Assembly (NCBI RefSeq): GCF_002258315.1
Contig: NZ_NOYD01000038.1
Coordinates: 124,001-188,000 of the forward strand
DNA: 64,000 nucleotides
Direction: 5' to 3'
Source of the DNA: Rhodococcus sp. 06-462-5
GTDB taxonomy: Bacteria; Actinomycetota; Actinomycetes; Mycobacteriales; Mycobacteriaceae
Made by a program: the position numbers and the translations under genes. This document shows, one piece after another, positions 51,571 through 61,309 of the stretch (within the stretch, counting starts at the first letter, position 1; each line of letters begins with the position of its first letter). The notes beneath the pieces were generated by a model. It did no database searches. It was not told where the DNA came from and saw only the letters and a list, made by a program, of their open reading frames with translations.

Positions 51571-52965
51571 TCACCGACACCGCGGCATACTCGTACCCTG
51601 GTCGGTTCCGTACCGATGGCCGTGACCGGCACCGACATCGAGAGCGGACGCAAGATCGACGGACGTCTGGACGAAGCTCACCACGGGCAGCCACATCGGC
51701 ATCGGCGCGTCGGGTCGGGTGGTCGACGTGCTCGGCGGTGACCACAGTAGGTCGGCCGACCATCGAACGACGGGGTCCGAGGAATTGGCGAGTACCGTTG
51801 CGCCGTCGGTGTTCACCGCCCCGGCGGGTGGACCTGCCCATACGGCACCGCAGATGCGCGAATCCGTATGCCGAAGAGCCAGATACGCGTCGCTGCCCGC
51901 CACCGCACCCAAACTCTGGCCGTACACGATGATGTCGGGCGGTGTCGGTTCCGATGCCGCGCGCTTCGCCACCGCGCGAACCACCGCGTCCGCGGAGCTG
52001 CGTGCGTCGTCCTCGGCGAACAGGAATGTCGCCCAACTGGGCGCGCGCGAGTACTGCACCGCCACGATGGCGACGTCACCGCCGAATCTGCTCTCGGCAC
52101 CGGTGACGGCATTCTCGTCCACCCATCCCGATCCGGTCGGTATCGCGACGACCACGACGCTGCGCTGGAAACCCCCGGCTCGATCCAGGTCCGCGACGGC
52201 CAACGCGACTCTCCGATCGAGCGTCGAGGCCGAATCGAGCCCCACGTAGGCCCGCACGCTGCTGGGGTCGAGACCGCCGGAGACGAACTTGCGGCCCTCT
52301 GCGCCGAGCGTGCGCCACGGGACGAGCGAGGTGAGAGCTCCTGATCTCGTGTTCGAGTTCGGAGTGGACACCGCGTCGTCCACAACGGAGTTCGAGGCCG
52401 AGAACGAGTCCGACACGGCAGACCCGATCGCAGGCGCGGCAACGAAATACGACAGCAGACCGGCGACGGCAACCAGAATCACCGATCGACCACCGCCGAG
52501 TGTGCCGCCGATTCGGGTGGCCGCACGGCCGAGTCCGCAGAGAACCGCAGCAACACAGATCGCCCCTGCCGCCACCTCCGCTGCGTACCGCCAGTCCACC
52601 GTCTCGACGTCCATGGCGACCCGTAATCGGTTCTGCCACAGAACATTCGCAGTCGACGAACCGATCGATATCGATGTCCCGACACCCGCTGCCCAGGCCT
52701 GTATGCGCCGCCGAGCACGCGTGTGTGGGCAGAACACGCGCCGGGCCGACCATGCCGCCGCGAGCGCACTCGCCATAAGCACGCCGGTGAACAATGCCTG
52801 GGTGACGGCCGGCCGTGGAAGCAACGAGGGAGCCGACGACACCATCACCGCAACGGTGAGGGCCACCGAGGTACCGACTCGGGGGAGTCGGACACTCGTC
52901 TCGGGCGGGGCAGACGGGCGAGCGGTACCGGCAACTTCGGGGCCTGCGACGATCGGCGCGATCAT
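51571..52965 (-). CDS. Membrane alpha/beta-hydrolase (Abhydrolase_9 family)
   Basis: 464 residues. The N-terminal ~170 residues contain four or five membrane spans (Abhydrolase_9_N-like). The C-terminal domain has the nucleophile elbow IVYGQSLGAVAG and a C-terminal HRYGTDQG catalytic-His region. Its substrate is probably a lipid or ester at the membrane. ATG 52965 overlaps the phospholipase A2 stop as ATGA, so the two are coupled. Start chosen from that overlap. Confidence 0.8.
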   Translation of the reverse strand: MIAPIVAGPEVAGTARPSAPPETSVRLPRVGTSVALTVAVMVSSAPSLLPRPAVTQALFTGVLMASALAAAWSARRVFCPHTRARRRIQAWAAGVGTSISIGSSTANVLWQNRLRVAMDVETVDWRYAAEVAAGAICVAAVLCGLGRAATRIGGTLGGGRSVILVAVAGLLSYFVAAPAIGSAVSDSFSASNSVVDDAVSTPNSNTRSGALTSLVPWRTLGAEGRKFVSGGLDPSSVRAYVGLDSASTLDRRVALAVADLDRAGGFQRSVVVVAIPTGSGWVDENAVTGAESRFGGDVAIVAVQYSRAPSWATFLFAEDDARSSADAVVRAVAKRAASEPTPPDIIVYGQSLGAVAGSDAYLALRHTDSRICGAVWAGPPAGAVNTDGATVLANSSDPVVRWSADLLWSPPSTSTTRPDAPMPMWLPVVSFVQTSVDLASALDVGAGHGHRYGTDQGTSMPRCR

Positions 52966-53618
52966 GCGGGCGCGATCGGTCGGGACACCGACTCGGTGGA
53001 CAGTGCGCGTCGGCGCGCATATCTGCCGGTCGCGGTGACCGACAGCGCAATCAGAACGATCCCCGCGCCGCCCAGGGTGAAAGGCAATGCGGGCTCGGCC
53101 ACCGGTGCGCCGAAGGACTGTCGCCAGGAGTTGACGTCGACGGCCGCGGCAGCCACCGATGCGGCGGCGTCGCAGACCTGGCGGGGCCCGTCGTCGGCCC
53201 GGTCCGTGCATGCGGCGTGCATACGCCCCTCCAACTGAGCATCGATGGATCGGCGCCACTGCGGGTCCACTGTCTTTCCCGTGGCAGCGGCGTACCGAAT
53301 CAGGTCGTAGCCCAGATCGTGAGCCTTGCATGCGGAATCGAACTCGGCCGGCAGCGGAACGGGCGACGAACAGTCGCCGTGTGGGTTCTCTGCCATGTCG
53401 TCCTGCACCCGAGGCCGGTACCCCATCACCGATCCGAAGTCGTCGGGGATGGTCAGGGCGGCGGCGTCCGCCGACTCGGTGACCAGTGCGTGCACCGAGA
53501 CCGCGACAGGCGAAGTCGAGTCTGCGGCCGGCGGTGTCGATGCCGCGCCGGTCGTTGCCGTCACCGCTAAGATCGCTGCAACCGTGCACATCCCGGCGCG
53601 AAAAGTGTTCCTGTTCAT
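52962..53618 (-). CDS. Secreted prokaryotic phospholipase A2-like protein with C-terminal membrane anchor
   Basis: 218 residues. A signal peptide (about 1-27) is followed by a PLA2 domain. GDCSSPV then FDSACKAHDLGYDLIRY has the catalytic His-Asp pair in the prokaryotic PLA2 layout (Streptomyces-like). The final residues form a membrane span (FTLGGAGIVLIALSVTATG) and a basic tail, so it may stay on the cell surface. It hydrolyses the sn-2 ester of phospholipids. The start is ATG 53618. Divergent from the two-component system. Confidence 0.78.
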   Translation of the reverse strand: MNRNTFRAGMCTVAAILAVTATTGAASTPPAADSTSPVAVSVHALVTESADAAALTIPDDFGSVMGYRPRVQDDMAENPHGDCSSPVPLPAEFDSACKAHDLGYDLIRYAAATGKTVDPQWRRSIDAQLEGRMHAACTDRADDGPRQVCDAAASVAAAAVDVNSWRQSFGAPVAEPALPFTLGGAGIVLIALSVTATGRYARRRALSTESVSRPIAPA

Positions 53619-53784
53619 GGCTTTCGACGCTAGGGAGTGGCGTACCCATCGAACATCGCACCGAAGTCTCGTTCTGCCGTGCTGCATCGGTCGTTTGCCA
53701 GGGTCGACCCGATACTTCGATACTGCACAGAACTGATACCCAGGTATGACGACCTCGTCGGCCCACACTCCCTAGGCTCGGTGA

Positions 53785-55023
53785 GTGCGAAAGAACAGAT
53801 CAGGAGACGCCGAGTTCGGAGTGGTTCGGCGTCGAGTGCCGACCCGAATGGGTGGATTCCGCTCGATCGATGTGCTGATCGTTGCGGTCACTGCGCTGCT
53901 GTACTCGATTGCGTGGCCGACTCTGCCGGTCACACATCAGGTCTCGGGTCCGCTACTGCCCATCGTCGGCGCACTCGCCGCTTTTCCGTTCGCCTTGATC
54001 CGCGTCAATCCTGCACTGGGATGGGCCGTCTCGGCTCTGTTCGCTCTGGTGATCCCGGTGGCGTTCGACCGCGTTCCCGGCTACGACTACCCGTGGCAGG
54101 TAGTACACATTCTCGTTCTCCTGGCGTTGTTGTTCGCCGTCGCGGTCCGGTCGCCCATGTCGGTGCTGCTCGTTGCTTGGCCGGCCAGCATGCTGGTGTT
54201 CTTCGCCTACATGCCGGGCGCGGACGGGGTCGGCTGGTCGGTGGGTCTGACTGCGGTCGTGGTGTTCGGACTGCTGATCCGCTGGCTCGTTCTCTCCCGT
54301 AGGCAGCTCGCGCAGCAAGAGGAAGTCAGTGAGCTCGAGCGCACCCGACGCACCGTTCTCGAGGAGAAGGCCAAGATCGCCCGCGATCTGCACGACGTCG
54401 TTGCGCACCACATGTCGATGGTGGTCGTGCAGGCGCAGAGCGCGCAGTATCGACTCGACGATGTATCCGACTCTGCAGCAAAGGAATTCGAGTCGATCGC
54501 AGTCACTGCCCGGGAGGCGCTCAACGAGATCCGGGGAATGCTCGGGGTGCTGCGCAGCGACGGACAGCAGTGGCAGGACGCACCGGCACCGAATGCACTC
54601 GATCTCGAACGCACTCTGCACGCGAGCCGCAAGGCAGGTATGGACGTGCGGTGGACTGTCACCGGTCGGATCGAATCGATCTCCGACACAACAGGGTTGG
54701 CGCTGTACCGAATTCTGCAGGAGTCGCTGTCCAATGCAGCGCGGCACGCCCCCGGGTCCGCGGTGACCGTCGACATCACGGTCGGGCCGAGCACGGTCGT
54801 CATGACCGTGCGCAATGCACCGTCACCGAGCGCGAGTGTCGGACGCACCGCTGGAGCCGATACCGGTGGGCACGGGATAGCAGGTATGGGCGATCGTGCG
54901 CGCGCGGCGCACGGCTGGCTGCATGCCACCGATCTGCCCGACGGCGGATTCGAGGTCGCCGTGCACGTTCCGAACGGCATGCCGATCTCGACGGCACCGG
55001 TTGTTCGGCACGATCTCGCCTAG
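53785..55023 (+). CDS. NarL-family sensor histidine kinase (HisKA_3)
   Basis: 412 residues. Five or six membrane spans (about 25-170) are followed by a HisKA_3 dimerisation domain, with the phospho-acceptor His203 in ARDLHDVVAHH, and a HATPase domain (about 305-400; LYRILQESLSNAARHA, GGHGIAGMGDRA). No sensor domain is recognised outside the membrane region. The start GTG 53785 is preceded by TAGGCT ending 6 nt upstream. The stop TAG is followed at once by the response regulator's -10. Confidence 0.9.
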   Translation: MRKNRSGDAEFGVVRRRVPTRMGGFRSIDVLIVAVTALLYSIAWPTLPVTHQVSGPLLPIVGALAAFPFALIRVNPALGWAVSALFALVIPVAFDRVPGYDYPWQVVHILVLLALLFAVAVRSPMSVLLVAWPASMLVFFAYMPGADGVGWSVGLTAVVVFGLLIRWLVLSRRQLAQQEEVSELERTRRTVLEEKAKIARDLHDVVAHHMSMVVVQAQSAQYRLDDVSDSAAKEFESIAVTAREALNEIRGMLGVLRSDGQQWQDAPAPNALDLERTLHASRKAGMDVRWTVTGRIESISDTTGLALYRILQESLSNAARHAPGSAVTVDITVGPSTVVMTVRNAPSPSASVGRTAGADTGGHGIAGMGDRARAAHGWLHATDLPDGGFEVAVHVPNGMPISTAPVVRHDLA

Positions 55024-55032
55024 GCTGTGCGC

Positions 55033-55695
55033 GTGGCTACAACGGTGTTCATCGCCGACGACCAAGCAATGGTGCGGCAGGGGTTCGGTGCCCTTCTCGG
55101 TGCTCAGGCCGACATCTCGGTCGTCGGAGACGCCGACAACGGCAGGACCGCGGTCAGCGAGGTCGCCCGGCTGTTGCCCGACGTGGTGCTGATGGACGTT
55201 CGGATGCCCGAGATGAACGGTCTCGATGCCGCTCGCGCAATTCTCTCTGCGTCACTTCCGTCACCGGTGCGCATTCTGATGCTGACGACGTTCGACATCG
55301 ACGATTACGTCTACGAGGCCCTTGCTCTCGGTGCGAGTGGTTTTCTGCTCAAGGATGCACCGGCCGAGGAGCTGATCAGAGGTGTTCGGGTCGTCGCCGC
55401 AGGCGATGCGTTGCTGGCACCGTCGGTGACGAGACGGCTCATCGCCGACGTCACCTCCCGGCGCGGATCGCGGCGACACACGTCTGTGCGTCTGAGCGAT
55501 CTGACTCCGCGGGAACGCGAGGTTCTCGAACTCGTCGCCACCGGCATGTCCAACTCCGAGATAGCGGGCTCACTGTTCCTGGCCGAGCAGACCGTGAAAA
55601 CACACGTCGGCAAGGTTCTCGCGAAACTCGGACTGCGCGATCGCGCCCAGGCGGTCGTACTGGCATACGAGACCGGCGTCGTCACGCCGAAGTGA
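55033..55695 (+). CDS. NarL/LuxR-family response regulator
   Basis: 220 residues. Receiver domain with acceptor Asp55 (VVLMDVRMPE) and conserved Thr/Lys (TTFD, LLKDAP); a C-terminal LuxR HTH (LTPREREVLELVATGMSNSEIA). Partner of the histidine kinase. GTG 55033 is chosen because TAGGCT at 55021-55026 ends 6 nt before it; GTG 55027 would add 2 residues. The -10 starts inside the kinase stop codon, so the regulator may have its own promoter. Confidence 0.93.
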   Translation: MATTVFIADDQAMVRQGFGALLGAQADISVVGDADNGRTAVSEVARLLPDVVLMDVRMPEMNGLDAARAILSASLPSPVRILMLTTFDIDDYVYEALALGASGFLLKDAPAEELIRGVRVVAAGDALLAPSVTRRLIADVTSRRGSRRHTSVRLSDLTPREREVLELVATGMSNSEIAGSLFLAEQTVKTHVGKVLAKLGLRDRAQAVVLAYETGVVTPK

Positions 55696-55796
55696 CGACC
55701 GAACGGTACCGACGCGCGCAGCATCCCACGCCCGATTAGGCTGACGTCCGTCACCGGGTCCGCTTCACGGACCTGCGAGCAGAGAGGCGAAAATCG

Positions 55797-56828
55797 ATGC
55801 GCATCGGAGTTCTGACCGGAGGCGGCGATTGCCCAGGGCTCAATGCGGTGATTCGCGCAGTCGTACGCACCGCGGACGCGCGGTACGGCTCCACTGTCGT
55901 CGGTTTCCAGGACGGATGGCGCGGGCTTCTCGAAGACCGTCGGGTGCAACTGCGCAACGACGACCGCAACGACCGGTTGCTCACCAAGGGCGGCACGATG
56001 CTCGGCACCGCGCGCACCAATCCCGATGTGTTGCGCGCCGGACTCGACCGAGTCAAGCAGACCCTGGAGGACAACGGCATCGACGTGTTGATCCCGATCG
56101 GTGGCGAAGGGACCCTCACCGCTGCTGCGTGGTTGTCGGAAGAGGGCGTGCCTGTGGTCGGTGTGCCCAAGACGATCGACAACGACATCGACTGCACCGA
56201 CGTCACGTTCGGCTTCGACACGGCGTTGACCATCGCCACCGACGCGATCGACCGTCTGCACAGCACCGCCGAATCCCACCAGCGCGTGATGCTCGTCGAG
56301 GTGATGGGTCGGCACGCCGGGTGGATCGCTCTGCACGCCGGCCTGGCGTCCGGCTCGCACATGACGCTCATCCCCGAGCAGCCGTTCGACGTCGAAGAGG
56401 TGTGCACCTTGGTGCGCAAGCGTTTTCAGCGTGGGGACTCGCATTTCATCTGCGTCGTGGCCGAGGGTGCCAAGCCGATCGAGGGCTCGATGGAGCTTCT
56501 CGACGGCGGTATCGACGAGTTCGGCCACGTTCGCTTCACCGGAGTCGCCCACCAGCTCGGTGTCGAGATCGAGCGCCGGATCAACAAGGAAGTACGCACC
56601 ACGGTGCTCGGCCACGTCCAGCGCGGTGGTACGCCGACGCCGTACGACCGCGTTCTCGCAACACGATTCGGCGTGAACGCGACCGATGCCGCCCATTCGG
56701 GAGACTTCGGCAAGATGGTCTCGTTGCGCGGGACCGAGATCGGCCTGGTGTCTCTGGCCGAGGCCACCAAGCAACTCAAGCGGGTACCCCAGACCCGATA
56801 CGACGACGCCGCCGCATTCTTCGGCTGA
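55797..56828 (+). CDS. pfkA: ATP-dependent 6-phosphofructokinase
   Basis: 343 residues, the same as Rv3010c. Phosphorylates fructose 6-phosphate in glycolysis. [12 protein letters not shown] has Gly at the position (104 in E. coli numbering) that marks ATP use, while PKTIDNDI has Lys at position 124, a residue found in PPi-type enzymes and in actinobacterial ATP-PFKs such as that of Streptomyces coelicolor. So it is an ATP enzyme of the group III type. The catalytic Asp is in [18 protein letters not shown] is 60 nt upstream. Confidence 0.94.
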   Translation: MRIGVLTGGGDCPGLNAVIRAVVRTADARYGSTVVGFQDGWRGLLEDRRVQLRNDDRNDRLLTKGGTMLGTARTNPDVLRAGLDRVKQTLEDNGIDVLIPIGGEGTLTAAAWLSEEGVPVVGVPKTIDNDIDCTDVTFGFDTALTIATDAIDRLHSTAESHQRVMLVEVMGRHAGWIALHAGLASGSHMTLIPEQPFDVEEVCTLVRKRFQRGDSHFICVVAEGAKPIEGSMELLDGGIDEFGHVRFTGVAHQLGVEIERRINKEVRTTVLGHVQRGGTPTPYDRVLATRFGVNATDAAHSGDFGKMVSLRGTEIGLVSLAEATKQLKRVPQTRYDDAAAFFG

Positions 56829-56848
56829 TCGGGCGGCGGCGTGGGCCG

Positions 56849-57343
56849 TCAGATGCGACCGGCGGCCTCGTGGATCTCGGCCTCACGTTCCTCGGTCTCG
56901 CGGCGTAGTTCGCGCCGTCGCCGCGCGGCCTCGAAACCCTGCGCACCGACCTCGGTGGTCGGCGTCAACTGGGGCAGTGTCTTCGGCTTGCCGTCGTCAC
57001 CGATCGCCACCATGGTGAAGTAGCAACTGTTGGTGTGGCGTAATTCACCGCGCTGGATGTTCTCGGTTTCCACTCGGATGCCGGCCTCCATGGAGGTGCG
57101 GCCGGTGTAGTTGACCGATGCAGAGAACGTGACCAGTTCCCCGACGTGAATGGGTTCGCGAAATACGACGCGATCGACCGACAGAGTGACGACGTAGGCC
57201 CCGGCGTAGCGGCTGGCGCAGGCGTACGCCACCTGGTCCAGGAACTTGAGGATCGTGCCGCCGTGGACATTGCCGGAGAAGTTGGCCATGTCGGGTGTCA
57301 TCAGCACGGTCATGGCCAGTGTCTGTTTCTCTGGGGGAGTCAC
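56849..57343 (-). CDS. Hotdog-fold acyl-CoA thioesterase
   Basis: 164 residues. The YciA/BFIT-like motif DMANFSGNVHGGTILKFLDQVAY (split about residues 17-40) marks an acyl-CoA thioesterase. TACCGT ends 6 nt before GTG 57343, so it is probably leaderless. The promoter is divergent from gatB. The C-terminal tail is long, charged and basic-acidic (RRRRELRRETEEREAEIHEA). Confidence 0.88.
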   Translation of the reverse strand: MTPPEKQTLAMTVLMTPDMANFSGNVHGGTILKFLDQVAYACASRYAGAYVVTLSVDRVVFREPIHVGELVTFSASVNYTGRTSMEAGIRVETENIQRGELRHTNSCYFTMVAIGDDGKPKTLPQLTPTTEVGAQGFEAARRRRELRRETEEREAEIHEAAGRI

Positions 57344-57439
57344 CCGTGCACGGTAACGAGTGCACGTGGTTACTCGCGCGTCGTACGGGAGTGGAGCCTG
57401 CAGGAATGACCCAGGTAGTCGGTGCATAAACTACTGACC

Positions 57440-58951
57440 ATGACTGCTGCAACCGTCGATTTGATCGATTACGACGATGTGCTCGCCAAGTTCGACCCCG
57501 TGTTGGGCATGGAGGTCCATGTGGAGTTGGGCACGGCGACCAAGATGTTCTGCGGCTGCCCCACCGAGTTCGGTGCCGAGCCGAACACGCAGGTGTGCCC
57601 GGTGTGCCTGAGCCTTCCCGGTGCGCTTCCGGTGGTGAACGCGGCTGCCGTGGAGTCGGCGATTCGGATCGGGCTGGCTCTCAATTGCTCGATCACCCCG
57701 TGGGGGCGGTTCGCTCGCAAGAACTATTTCTACCCGGATCAGCCGAAGAACTATCAGATCTCGCAGTACGACGAGCCCATCGCGACCGAGGGCTACCTCG
57801 ATGTGCTGCTCGACGACGGCAGTACGTTCCGCGTCGAGATCGAGCGTGCGCACATGGAGGAGGACACCGGTAAGTCGACGCACGTCGGCGGGGCGACCGG
57901 CCGCATCGAGGGGGCGTCGCATTCGCTGCTCGATTACAACCGTGCCGGTGTGCCGTTGGTGGAGATCGTGACCAAGACCATCACGGGGACCGGTGCGCGT
58001 GCGCCCGAGGTCGCACGTGCGTACGTCACCGCGCTGCGTGACCTGTTGAAGTCGCTCAACGTGTCCGATGTGCGGATGGATCAGGGCTCCTTGCGCTGCG
58101 ACGCCAACGTCTCTCTGATGGAGAAGACGGCCACCGAATTCGGAACCCGCACCGAGACCAAGAACGTCAACTCGCTCAAGAGCGTCGAGGTTGCGGTTCG
58201 GTACGAGATGCGGCGTCAGGCAGCGGTTCTCGAATCGGGCGGAGAGGTGACGCAGGAGACTCGGCACTTCCAGGAGTCGGACGGCACCACCACCCCGGGC
58301 CGCAAGAAGGAAACCGCGGAGGATTACCGGTACTTCCCCGAGCCCGATCTCGCGCCCGTCGCTCCCGACGCGGCATGGATCGAAGAGCTTCGCGCGACGC
58401 TTCCCGAGCTGCCGTGGTTGCGCCGCGGCCGTATCCAGAAGGACTGGGGTGTTTCCGACGAGGAGATGCGTGACCTGGTGAATTCCGGCGCCCTCGAACT
58501 CGTCGCGGCCACGGTGGACGCGGGTGCATCGCCGCAGGCTGCGCGGTCCTGGTGGGTGTCGTACCTGTCTCAGCAGGCCAACATTGCCGGAGTCGAGTTG
58601 GCCGATCTGTCGATCACCCCGGCCCAGGTCGCGGAAGTGGCCGCGTTGGTCTCCGACGGAAAGTTGAACAACAACGGTGCCCGTCAGGTGGTGGACGGGG
58701 TGCTGGCCGGTGAAGGCGAGCCGGCGCAGGTGATGTCTGCGCGAAATCTCGTGCTGGAGAAGGACGACACCAAGTTGCAGGCCGCCGTCGACGAGGCGCT
58801 CGCCGCGAATCCCGGTGTGGTCGAGAAGATCCGCAGCGGCAAGGTTCAGGCCGCCGGGGCCATCGTCGGTGCGGTGATGAAGGCGACCCGCGGTCAAGCC
58901 GATGCCGCTCGCGTCAAGGAACTCGTACTCGAGGCCTGCGGCCAGCCCTGA
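57440..58951 (+). CDS. gatB: Asp/Glu-tRNA amidotransferase subunit GatB
   Basis: 503 residues. Binds and activates the misacylated tRNA and pairs with GatCA. The zinc site CGCPTEFG...NTQVCPVC is near residues 35-57. GatB motifs include [24 protein letters not shown] [16 protein letters not shown] and the C-terminal YqeY-like helical domain. TAAACT ends 7 nt before ATG 57440, so it is probably leaderless. A strong hairpin follows. Confidence 0.96.
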   Translation: MTAATVDLIDYDDVLAKFDPVLGMEVHVELGTATKMFCGCPTEFGAEPNTQVCPVCLSLPGALPVVNAAAVESAIRIGLALNCSITPWGRFARKNYFYPDQPKNYQISQYDEPIATEGYLDVLLDDGSTFRVEIERAHMEEDTGKSTHVGGATGRIEGASHSLLDYNRAGVPLVEIVTKTITGTGARAPEVARAYVTALRDLLKSLNVSDVRMDQGSLRCDANVSLMEKTATEFGTRTETKNVNSLKSVEVAVRYEMRRQAAVLESGGEVTQETRHFQESDGTTTPGRKKETAEDYRYFPEPDLAPVAPDAAWIEELRATLPELPWLRRGRIQKDWGVSDEEMRDLVNSGALELVAATVDAGASPQAARSWWVSYLSQQANIAGVELADLSITPAQVAEVAALVSDGKLNNNGARQVVDGVLAGEGEPAQVMSARNLVLEKDDTKLQAAVDEALAANPGVVEKIRSGKVQAAGAIVGAVMKATRGQADAARVKELVLEACGQP

Positions 58952-58963
58952 TCACGACCGAGA

Positions 58964-59004
58964 ACGACTGCGGCCGAGCGCGATACGCGCTCGGCCGCAG
59001 TCGT
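58964..59004. terminator. Bidirectional terminator between gatB and the LppZ-like gene
   Basis: An 18-bp perfect stem: 58964-58981 (ACGACTGCGGCCGAGCGC) with 58987-59004 (GCGCTCGGCCGCAGTCGT), 5-nt loop, and outer GAGA/TCTC pairs. It lies between two convergent genes. Confidence 0.9.
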
Positions 59005-59011
59005 TTCTCGC

Positions 59012-60160
59012 TCAGTCGAAGCCGCCTCCGCCGCCGCCGGGGAACGGCACCTTGACGACGCGGTCGTCGGTGGGTCCGACGGTCGGCCCGTTCTTGTTGA
59101 CGGTGCCCACCAGAATCTGCCCATCGGCCGAACTCGTCGCACCGTTCAACTGGCCGTATTCGTCCTGGATGAGCAGTGTCGGTTCGGCCGAGACAGCTCC
59201 GGTGTTCGGGTCCGTGGTCAGTGCTGCAACAGCTTTGGCCGTCGTGAGGGCTACGGCCACTCCACCTGCGCCCGCTGCGCATCCGGCGACACCGGGACGG
59301 TCCGGCCACGTCCACACCGGGTTGAACACCGCTCCGAGAGTATCGATGCGCTGCAGGCGATCCTCCAGCGCGGTGCGGTCGGTGACGTAGATGTTTCCGG
59401 TGCCGTCGGTGCAGACGTCGCCCGCCGTACCGATGCCGCTCAGTGCGATCTGCGGGCGCGGCGGGTTCGTCGTCGGGGACAGCGACGTCACCCTCAACAG
59501 CTTGCCGGACAGGGAGTTCGGGCTCGCGGCCGCGGCTGGATCGCCGTTGTCGCCGGTGAGGACCAGTAGTTCGTTCGGCGTGTAGAAGTCGATCGCTCCG
59601 CGATTGCCCGTCGCGCCGCGGGGGATGCCGGTCAGGATGTCCTTGGGTACATCGCCCTGAGCGAGTCGGACCACCCTGGTGTCCGCGGATGTGGTGATGA
59701 GGGCGTAGAGCAAACCGTCTTCGATGTACGTCGGAGACAGCGCGATGTCGAGAAGGCCGCCGTCACCGGTGCCGTCGACGTCGATTCGAGCGACCTCGAC
59801 CGGCGTCCGGCCTGCAGCGACCTCCATGATGCGACCGGTGCGACGCTCTGCAACCAGAGCCGACTGTCCGTCGGGGAGCGCGACGAGCCCGCCCGTGGTG
59901 TCCAGACATGTCGCGATCACCGCCGAATCCGGGTCGACACACGGGCCGGACGGCGGGGGCGGTGCGTTCGGATCGGACGGCGGCGGCGTCTCACTGGGGG
60001 TCGTCGGCTCCAGCTCGGCCGCACCCACCTCCGGCGCAGGAGTGAACGGCGACGCATTCGAGTCGTCGAAACGGGCGCACCCGGCGAGCAGGGCTGCGGT
60101 CATCGACAGGGCGACGACGGCAGCGGTTGCAGTTCGTGGCGACGCTCCGACCGGCTTCAT
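59012..60160 (-). CDS. LppZ-like glucose/sorbosone dehydrogenase-fold lipoprotein
   Basis: About 382 residues. Lipobox ALLAGC, then a Pro-rich stretch (about 60-90) and a six-bladed GSDH/PQQ-like propeller: ALPDGQSALVAERRTGRIMEV, LLDIALSPTYIEDGLLYALIT and GAVFNPVWTWPD. Matches LppZ (Rv3006) by position. No dehydrogenase activity is proven in the family. TAACGT ends 7 nt before ATG 60160, so it is leaderless. It ends with a Gly-rich tail (GGGGGGFD). Divergent from the DoxX gene. Confidence 0.83.
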   Translation of the reverse strand: MKPVGASPRTATAAVVALSMTAALLAGCARFDDSNASPFTPAPEVGAAELEPTTPSETPPPSDPNAPPPPSGPCVDPDSAVIATCLDTTGGLVALPDGQSALVAERRTGRIMEVAAGRTPVEVARIDVDGTGDGGLLDIALSPTYIEDGLLYALITTSADTRVVRLAQGDVPKDILTGIPRGATGNRGAIDFYTPNELLVLTGDNGDPAAAASPNSLSGKLLRVTSLSPTTNPPRPQIALSGIGTAGDVCTDGTGNIYVTDRTALEDRLQRIDTLGAVFNPVWTWPDRPGVAGCAAGAGGVAVALTTAKAVAALTTDPNTGAVSAEPTLLIQDEYGQLNGATSSADGQILVGTVNKNGPTVGPTDDRVVKVPFPGGGGGGFD

Positions 60161-60253
60161 ACTTCGAACGTTACGGAACGTGGAGGGAGACACGCCACGC
60201 GGCCGTGAGCGTGGACATCGGTGAGGAGCGCACATCGGCTCTACTGTGGAGAG

Positions 60254-61234
60254 GTGACCGATACACCGCGCGACCCCAACCGGCCGGATCAGTCGTACGA
60301 ACCGGCCGAGAGCCCGTACGACAATCCCACGGAGAAGATTCCACCCTCGCGCTCCACGTCGGCGTCCGACCGCACCGACGCCTCGGGTACGCCGACCACG
60401 GCGTTCGGTGCTCAGCGCTCGGACCGACTGCCGCGAACCGACGACGAACTCGACTTTCCGCATTCCTCGTCGTCCGACGCTCGCTCGGCCGACGCACGCT
60501 CGGCCGACGCACAGCCCACGGAGAAGATGCAGACCTATCGGCCGTCCGCGTTCGCCGATTCGTCGACCGATCGCCCATCGACTTCCGAGAGCACGTCGTC
60601 GAGTGCGTACTCCGATCGCTCCACCGAGTACCTCGGGACAACCGCGGCCGCAGCGCCCGCGGCGGCCGTTGCCCCGGAGCCCGAAGTTCGTACCGAGACC
60701 GTCGAGGTTCCCGCACGCCGCGGCAGCACCGACCTGGGTCTGTTCGTCCTCCGTGTCACCATCGGAGCGGTGTTTCTCGGTCATGGACTGCAGAAGCTCG
60801 TCGGATTGTGGAACGGCCCGGGCCTCGACGGATTTCAGAACCTGTTGGAGAGTTCGGGATTCCGCTACTCGGAAATTCTCGCGATCGCGGCCGCGGCGGG
60901 CGAAACCCTCGGTGGAGCGCTGCTGATCCTGGGTCTGGCGACACCATTGGCGGGCGCGGCCGTGCTGGCCACGATCATCAACGCCTGGTGCTTCAAGCAG
61001 GCCGTCGAGCCGGGATTGCAATTCTCCGGCACCGGCGGCGTGGAGTACGAGACGGTCCTCGGCTTCGCTGCAGCCGCGATCATCCTCACCGGCCCGGGAC
61101 GCATCGCGTTCGACGGCCGACGCGGATGGGCCACCCGCCCGCGGATCGGTTCGTTCCTCGCGCTCGTCGTCGGCATCGCCGCAGGCGTATGCATCTGGAT
61201 CTTCCTCAACGGGGCCAACCCCGTCGTTCGCTGA
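60254..61234 (+). CDS. DoxX-family membrane protein with disordered N-terminus (Rv3005c-like)
   Basis: 326 residues. The N-terminal ~155 residues are a low-complexity Ser/Asp/Thr/Ala-rich region, including a short tandem repeat ARSAD twice. The C-terminal domain has four membrane spans of the DoxX family (LGLFVLRVTIGAVFLGHGLQKL, AAAAGETLGGALLILGL). In M. tuberculosis DoxX is reported to act with SodA and SseA against oxidative stress; that role is inferred here. TACTGT ends 6 nt before GTG 60254. Confidence 0.85.
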   Translation: MTDTPRDPNRPDQSYEPAESPYDNPTEKIPPSRSTSASDRTDASGTPTTAFGAQRSDRLPRTDDELDFPHSSSSDARSADARSADAQPTEKMQTYRPSAFADSSTDRPSTSESTSSSAYSDRSTEYLGTTAAAAPAAAVAPEPEVRTETVEVPARRGSTDLGLFVLRVTIGAVFLGHGLQKLVGLWNGPGLDGFQNLLESSGFRYSEILAIAAAAGETLGGALLILGLATPLAGAAVLATIINAWCFKQAVEPGLQFSGTGGVEYETVLGFAAAAIILTGPGRIAFDGRRGWATRPRIGSFLALVVGIAAGVCIWIFLNGANPVVR

Positions 61235-61252
61235 CCCCGGACACGCACCCGA

Positions 61253-61300
61253 CCACGTGAGCGGAACTTCGTAGCAGGCTACGAAGTTCCGCTCACGTGG
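61253..61300. terminator. Perfect 23-bp inverted repeat, bidirectional terminator between doxX and ilvD
   Basis: Arms 61253-61275 and 61278-61300 are perfect complements over 23 bp with a 2-nt loop, followed on the plus strand by TTTT. It is far longer and more exact than the other terminators here. It lies between two convergent genes and may act on both. Confidence 0.85.
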
Positions 61301-61309
61301 TTTTCACCC

